Below are positions 58,389 through 64,000 of a DNA stretch of 64,000 nt, piece by piece; position 1 is the first letter of the stretch; every line of letters starts with the position of its first letter. A program made the translations under genes and the position numbers. The notes below the pieces were generated by a model. The model was not told the origin of the DNA. It made no database searches and was given only the letters and a program-made list of their open reading frames with translations. Source of the stretch: Pristionchus mayeri. Lineage: Eukaryota > Nematoda > Chromadorea > Rhabditida > Neodiplogasteridae. The stretch is taken from assembly GCA_036245805.1 (NCBI GenBank), contig BTRK01000006.1:54057257-54121256 (forward strand). The letters run 5' to 3'.

Positions 58389-59472
58389 CAGGGTGCGAGA
58401 AAAGTATGGTGACAAGTCTTTTATGTAATATCTCGCGAAGTAATGATAGCATAGATTTCTGCTTTCGCCATTGTATGCCTGCGAACAGTACCTCCAACAA
58501 TTTTTATCACAGTTCCCCATCTATCGATTTTGTCTTTCAGAGCTTTTCGATTTTCAAGTTCGAAAAAATGGGCCCTTGGCCCGCAGCTCATTTTTCTCTT
58601 TAATTAATAATAAAAAATCTTCGGATAATAATTCCCTCACTTTCTCAACTTGAGTATGGAGAGCAACCATTCATCTTTAAACTATACTTGTTTAGGCGGA
58701 AATAAAATATCAGGAAACGGAGAAATATGAAAATAACCGCATCACACTTTGATACGGAATTATCTTTTTGAAAAATCACATTTTCGAATTTCTTTCTCAG
58801 CATCCATATATTGAAATATAAACTTGTATGTTATATGCGAGGACCGAATTATGAATTTTAATAGCGTCAAACTGAATGAAAACATGGTTTAAATTACTGA
58901 ACCATACATGTGAAAATATGGCTGAAAACGACATTTGGGACAGATTCGAAAAACGTACAGAAGCAGATTCGCTTTCCCAATTTAAACTGAAAGCATATTT
59001 GCACTACTGAATGGACGTGTACCATAATACATACGTTTATATTTTTCTATCATTCTTATTTGATGGACGCGACATCTTTATTCGAGAAAATTTTTTCGAG
59101 GGCCGTTCGTCACAGCTTACTTTTAAATATTTTTAAGCTGTATAACCAAATCCCCAAATTAAATGGACACACATTTAGACTCGGGCACAAGTGCCCTTCT
59201 TAAGAAAAAATAATGGAATGCGCCACCTATTACATTGTTGTAATGCGGCATTAAAGAATACGACTCATGCAGTGAGAGAAACAGGATCGTTTTTCTTCAC
59301 TAAATTTTTAATAAATTAAATCTCGTAATCTAAAAGAAATATTTGTTTGATACATGAGCGCTAAATAGCTACATAGCTAAGGTACATGGTGCAAAAAATT
59401 GAGAAAAATTAAAACACTGCGCACCAAGTGGGTCTTAATTGAATTGTGTCACAATACTTTTCTCGCACCCTG
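58389..59472. mobile_element. 1084-bp non-autonomous TA-target transposon in the Maverick end
   Basis: It has inverted ends of about 26 bp with one mismatch (CAGGGTGCGAGAAAAGTAT.GTGACA) and TA at 58387-58388 and 59473-59474. The interior has no transposase ORF; the longest frame is 77 aa without motifs. The ends and TA duplication suggest mobilisation by a Tc1/mariner-type transposase. It is the youngest layer of the nest. Confidence 0.88.
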
Positions 59473-59474
59473 TA

Positions 59475-59659
59475 GTATGTTAATTGCCTTAATTGATGAT
59501 TTAGAAAAAAATATGTCAATTGCCCAAATTCATTCAGTTGGTAAATTAGAAAAAAATAAAGTGCGTCAATTGCCATAATTCAGGCAGTTGGTATCTTTGT
59601 CGAAAAAAAAGTAGCTCAAAAACCCCATTTTGGGTCTTCTGAGATCTAATAATACTACT
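59475..59659. repeat. Maverick right terminal inverted repeat, outer part
   Basis: This is the reverse complement of 49237-49421, ending GAGATCTAATAATACTACT. Together with 58150-58386 it restores the full terminal repeat. Confidence 0.92.
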
Positions 59660-59665
59660 GGTGAC
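59660..59665. repeat. 6-bp target duplication of the Maverick (right)
   Basis: GGTGAC, matching 49231-49236. Confidence 0.95.
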
Positions 59666-59881
59666 TCCATTTTTAAGTGACAAAAAATGGAGTTTGCGAA
59701 AGTACGAAAGTGGGAAAATGGGGGGAGAATGCGTTGGGAGTGAACGAAAGTGTACAAAAAGTGGAATGAAAAGTGGTAGGAAAGGTTTGAGAGTGAGCAA
59801 AAGTGGAAAGAGAGGTGATAGAATGCTTTGGGGCCACGCGGGACTTGATAGGCTAGGGGTCTTAACTTGGGAGAGGCACCA
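59666..59881 (-). other. LTR element leader and start codon of the gag-like ORF
   Basis: On the minus strand, a TGGTGCCTCTCCC priming-site-like sequence sits exactly at the LTR edge. It is followed by a pyrimidine-rich leader of about 200 nt and a well-placed ATG (AAAAATGGAG, ATG at 59670-59668). The frame from this ATG joins the frame entering at 49236 once the Maverick and one copy of GGTGAC are discounted. Confidence 0.7.
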
Positions 59882-60782
59882 TGTAGCGGAAGATCTATTG
59901 CTAGATATTCCCCTTTGTGTGGTGTGAAGGAACTTGGGCAATAATAATATAATTTATTTACTATAATTTACAAGTTTAAGGCGAAAGAACTAATAAATAA
60001 ACAAGAAAAGGGATGGGGAAATTATTTGTGAGAGGTAAGAGTACCTTGTAATGATTGATGAGAAGTTGCTGGATGCTGGTTATCGATCGATGGCGGTCTC
60101 TCGAGTAACCGAAGGTGGTCAAACGAGCGAGTTGCGGCTGATAATGAAGCGTAATGAACCCGGGATGGATGGATGGTAGCACGCTAACGATTATGCGATA
60201 CTATGGAATGATTGGAAAGAATGATGACAAATGTAGTTGAGTGAAATATGGGCGGAATGGATGGGAAAACTGGGTGAAAGAACGATGAATTAGCTCGCGA
60301 CAACGGCAGGACAGCTAATGTGAGGGGTGAATGAGGCTAGGATGAGATTGGAACGGAGTAGACAAGTGAAAGGTGATGATAGGTGAAGCGAGGGTGAAAG
60401 ATTGGAAAACAATACGGAAAAACGATGAGTCAGCTCGCAACAATTCGCAGGTCAGCTAACGAGTGACAGGGGCTAGACAGTGCGTCTAGTACTGAATGGT
60501 TGAAGTGAAACGGGAGAAGGGCGACGACGTGAAGCAACACGTCAATCGATCATCAACGACAACAACCAGGACGAAAACGTCCAGGAAAATATATTTCGAA
60601 ATCAGACTGAGTATCGCGGCTCGGTACACGTAGCCGGGTCGATTCGCAGCGAGTGCGTTTGGTACAGTAATTCATGAAGCGAGAATTGACTTTATTTATT
60701 GTCGAATTATTAATTGATTTGTTTATTAAATAATATTGATTATTAGTGAATGAAATTATAGTAGCGAAGGTATTTCGCTACA
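59882..60782 (-). repeat. LTR, right copy (5' LTR if minus-oriented)
   Basis: TGTAGCGGAAGATCTATTGC at the start, CGCTACA at the end, 901 bp, about 99% identical to 46050-46950. It is followed by GTCAG (60783-60787). Confidence 0.95.
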
Positions 60783-62860
60783 GTCAGATGACCATTCATG
60801 ACCAATGAGAGTGCTATATCATGGGGGGGAAGAACTTCTAAGGTTGTTTTGGATGTTTTTGAACGATTTTGAGCATAAATGAGCGTAATTGAAGATACGG
60901 AAGTACTCTTTTCCGGATGTCATTTTCAGTGCGTTTTACGAAAGTGAGCCCTTTTTTTGTGTTTATATTCCGATTTCCTTCATTTTTGGCGAAAAGCGAG
61001 GGACATATATGGACTACAACTTAACACGCGTTTTCTGAGAGATTGCATGAATCTAAGGCCTAGTTTTAGAAAATATTCACAATGCTCCGATCTCGACATA
61101 ATTTGGACCAATGATTCATGTCAGAAATTATAGATTTTTTTGAAAAGTCTGGAGCCGTAAAGTAAAAAATGCCTAAAATCCGGCTCTGAGAACTTCAAAA
61201 GTTCTGTAATCAATAACTTGGTTCAAAATTATCGTGACAGGTCGCTAAAAAAATACAAATGATCCTCACAGCGAGCTCTACAACTTTTATGTTGAAGACA
61301 TCGTGGAGTGGCTTTGAAATCGCATGGAAAATTACGAAAAACCGAAAATGGGTGTTCAAATATCAGCCGCCCTGAAAAATATTTTGCCTTTTTCAAGTTG
61401 GTTTATTGCATTTTCGAATTTTTCAGATCATTTTACATCTAGTGCCTTCATTTCAGAATTTTAAATTTTAATCCCGGGCATTTATAGCTTTGAGAAGACC
61501 AAAAACAGCCGAATTTTCGAAAATTTCGAAAAATCAAAGATAAATAAATCCCGAATTCTTGCTTCCAAACTGTAACTCTCGGGCTAAAATATTATTTCGG
61601 GGTCAGTACAATCAGTTTTGAGGTTTAGAGGCAAATTCGAAATAAAAAAATTTCGGGATGAAAAAGTCCACTACAGTACGTGCTAATCGCTTTGGTCATG
61701 TGCGTGCGCGGCGCTGCGCGGCGGAGCGCGGCTTGCGCGGATTGATTTTGCGTAAAGAATATTGCTTTTCACGATTCGAACCTATTATTTTCGAATTCTC
61801 CATAAAATTTCGCATCGGAAGGACTATTCATTCATATTTTTAGAAAAAGAAATCAATATTTTGAATTCTGTAATGCTGCAACCTACCGTAATCCCAGTTT
61901 GCGATACTGTCGCTATCGTAAAGTGAGATTACGGTAGGGTGCAGAAATTCCGCATTCAAAATATTGATTTATAAATATAAATATATCTTTAAAAATATGA
62001 ATGAATACTCCTTTCGATGGGAAATTTTACGGAGAATTCGAAAGTAATAGGTTCGAATCGTGAAAAATAATATTCATCCCGCAAAATCAATCCGCGTAAG
62101 CCGCACGCCGCCGCGCAGCGCGGCGCACGCACATGGTCAAGGCGATTAGCACGTACTGTATGTCCTCGAACCCTTGAAAATTGTCGAAACATTCGATAAA
62201 AATATTTTTTCTTCAAAAAGCTCACAAACCTCAAAACTGATTGTACAGACCCCGAAATGCTATTTTAGCTCGAGAGTTACAGTTTGGAAGCAAGAATTCG
62301 GGATTTATTTATCTTTGATTTTTCGAAATTTTCGAAAATTCGGCTGTTTTTGGTCTTCTCAAAGCTATAAATGCCCGGGATTAAAATTTAAAATTCTGAA
62401 ATGAAGGCCCTAGATGTAAAATAATCTGGAAAATTCGAAAATGCAATAAACCAACTTGAAAAAGGCAAAATATTTTTCAGGGCAGCTGATATTTGAACAC
62501 CCATTTTCGGTTTTTCGTAATTTTCCATGTGATTTCAAAGCCACTCCACGATGTCTTCAACATAAAAGTTGTAGAGCTCGCTGTGAGGATCATTTGTATT
62601 TTTTCAGCGACCTTCTACGATAATTTTGAATCAAGTTATTGATTACAGAACTTTTGATGTTCTCGCTGCCGGATTTTAGGCATTTTTTACTTTACGGCTC
62701 CAGACTTTTCAAAAAAATCTATAAATCCTGACATGTATCATTGGTCCAAAGTCTGTCAAGATTTTCCAGATAGGACAAACTTTTTTCCTAGTGCCGCCCA
62801 CCCCCCTCAAATGGTCGATTCTCTCGCTATTCCTCTCATAAATCGATTGAGGAGTCCGAA
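60783..62860. repeat. Right arm of the split foldback, with an inner foldback
   Basis: 60783-60990 is the reverse complement of about 45110-45320 (AGAGTGCTATATCATGGGGGG). 62760-62860 mirrors 44690-44760. Between them, 61090-62755 is its own near-perfect palindrome (CTGGAGCCGTAAAGTAAAAAATGCC / GGCATTTTTTACTTTACGGC), with a GC-rich inner pair (GTGCGTGCGCGGCGCTGCGC, 61700 and 62130) and a central hairpin near 61865-61940. Confidence 0.7.
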
Positions 62861-63844
62861 CAGGAGTGTTGAGGTGGAGAGTGTAGTGGGCACGATGTAG
62901 ATTAGCATGGTTTATCAACAATAGATAGTAAAAGTGATAATAAGAGTAAGAAGATGCTAGCTCGGGATCCCGGTTCCTGTGTTACTTCTGCTCCCCCTTT
63001 TATAGTAGATTGCGTCCCTCCTTATTCATCGTGGTCGGTCGCCTGTTCCCCTTCCCTTTATCGTCGTGTTCTCCTGTATCTGCATAGTCTATCACTCTGA
63101 TGATTAAGATGTCAGTGGCCATCTGGGATGATCCCCCCTCGATGATTAATATGAATGTGGTCATCGAGGAAGGAGTGGGAATGAGGGCGATAGTGAGGGT
63201 GGTGGTGAGTAAGCATTCCCACTCCTTTTCTTCCTTTATCGCTCCCCACTTCTCCCAGCTACCGTAATGTCATCCCATTCCTTTCCTCCCCGTCTCTGTC
63301 TATTTCTCTATCATTCTACCGCTCTCACCCTGTCACCTCGGACAGAGGATCCTTAGTGCTATCAGTAGAATTCGTAATTCTGGTCTCTGTCTCTTCATTT
63401 CGCACAAATTTGGGTTTGTTTGTGGTTGTTTTCGCCAGTAATCACAACATATTAAAAATCCAGCGACCTAGCTATCACGTACATGTGTTCGAGCTAGCTA
63501 TCACATTCGCTCGACAGCACGAGTGGTAAGATAGTGTGTAGAATGAAGAGACCGTGATTATATTTCTTGAACTCTAGCTATCGAAAAAATGCGAACAGGA
63601 AATCTAGTTTCCAATCAATGCCGATTCGATCAGGGTGGTTAATTTTTGGTTATTGGTCATGCTAAATGTACAAGAGATTTTTAGCCATCTCGTCGCGTTC
63701 GAAAAATATGAATTTTCGATTTTTCAAGTTTGTCATCTTACCATTTCTTACTGAAAAGCGGAATCAAGTAATTGCCTATATGAGAGACTTTCTGAGAGAA
63801 CTGAGCTATATCCCCTATAGGCCGTACAGCGAAAAATGAAGTGC
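62861..63844. other. Gene-free stretch
   Basis: This stretch contains pyrimidine-rich unique sequence. 63410-63500 (GGTTGTTTTCGCCAGTAATCACAACATATT) is the inverted copy of 42875-42965, and 63378-63555 is flanked by GTCTCTTCATTT / GAATGAAGAGAC, a loose member of the short hairpin family. Confidence 0.5.
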
Positions 63845-64000
63845 TGATTTTAAGATCTCCCTAGGGGTAACTTTTCGTGTAGAGTTCGAAAATCGACCTT
63901 AGAAAGCCGTATCTCTTATCCCTCATTTCGTGTGTTGCGCTGCAAATGGGTGGTCGTTTTTATAACTTTTGAACGGCTCATCCAAACCTCATACATATAT
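63845..64000. repeat. Start of a CTAGGGGTAC-family foldback, cut by the window end
   Basis: CCCTAGGGGTAACTTTTCG, AAAATCGACCTTAGAAAGCCG and TTGAACGGCTCATCCAAACC match the left arm of 29688-30682. The right arm would lie beyond the window. Confidence 0.7.

Larger units (their letters stand above)
49237..59659. mobile_element. Maverick/Polinton element, about 9.3 kb plus a 1.1-kb insertion
   Basis: The ends AGTAGTATTATTAGATCTCA and their exact reverse complement, terminal repeats of about 425 bp, and a 6-bp GGTGAC duplication define the element to the base. It carries virion-type genes (packaging ATPase, major capsid, minor capsid, core-like protein, adenain-like protease) and a DDE integrase. 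Known autonomous Polintons are 15-20 kb and encode protein-primed DNA polymerase B; none is present here and there is no room for one. One gene is frameshifted. Confidence 0.95.
46050..60782 (-). mobile_element. LTR retrotransposon, non-autonomous, carrying a nested Maverick
   Basis: Two direct 901-bp LTRs with TGTAGCGG...GCTACA ends are flanked by GTCAG. Without the Maverick the element is about 4.3 kb. The internal part holds one gag-like ORF on the minus strand and no protease, reverse transcriptase, RNase H or integrase. Minus orientation is favoured because TGGTGCCTCTCCCAAG, a primer-binding-site-like TGG sequence, starts exactly at the inner edge of the right LTR and leads into a leader and the ORF. 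A clear polypurine tract at the other end is lacking, so orientation is not proven. Confidence 0.9.

Overview
The window looks like nematode genomic DNA. It is AT-rich, has many 40-60 bp introns, carries two spliced genes of the nematode DUF273 family (GT-A-like sugar transferases), and is packed with mariner, Maverick/Polinton and foldback elements. I saw no bacterial operons, rRNA or CRISPR arrays. Family assignments come from motifs recognised by eye; no database search was run.

Region 1 (1-38.5 kb): two head-to-head paralogues. Gene A lies on the minus strand (17351 down to 2844; 15 exons, 423 aa predicted). Gene B lies on the plus strand (24637 to 38480; 15 exons, 409 aa predicted). I built both models by hand from splice signals. 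The reading frames run through, and most matching exons have identical lengths (72, 85, 48, 62, 67, 82, 54 and 84 nt). Less than 10% of each gene span is coding. The introns and the 7.3 kb between the genes hold a dozen kilobase-size foldback (near-palindromic) elements, a mariner (27775-28997), short hairpins and a heptamer microsatellite.

Region 2 (38.5-44.6 kb): two foldbacks, a third foldback (40728-42766) with a dead mariner (41105-42354) inserted in its loop, and a 5'-truncated LINE reverse transcriptase (about 42998-44583).

Region 3 (44.7-62.9 kb): a nested stack. The outermost layer is a foldback (arms 44688-46049 and 60783-62860). It was hit by an LTR retrotransposon (46050-60782; 901-bp LTRs, GTCAG target duplication, one Pro/Ser/His-rich gag-like ORF, no pol). 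That ORF was hit within its first codons by a Maverick/Polinton (49237-59659; AGTAGT termini, GGTGAC 6-bp duplication). The Maverick's right terminal repeat was then hit by a 1084-bp TA-flanked element (58389-59472). The Maverick encodes a DNA-packaging ATPase, a small membrane protein, a minor capsid (penton-like) protein broken by a frameshift, a small basic core-like protein, a double-jelly-roll-type major capsid protein, a DDE integrase, an adenain-like cysteine protease, a C2H2 zinc-finger protein and several unknown small proteins. It has no protein-primed DNA polymerase B, which makes it the most unusual object here.

Region 4 (62.9-64 kb): no gene seen; one more foldback begins at about 63845 and runs off the end.
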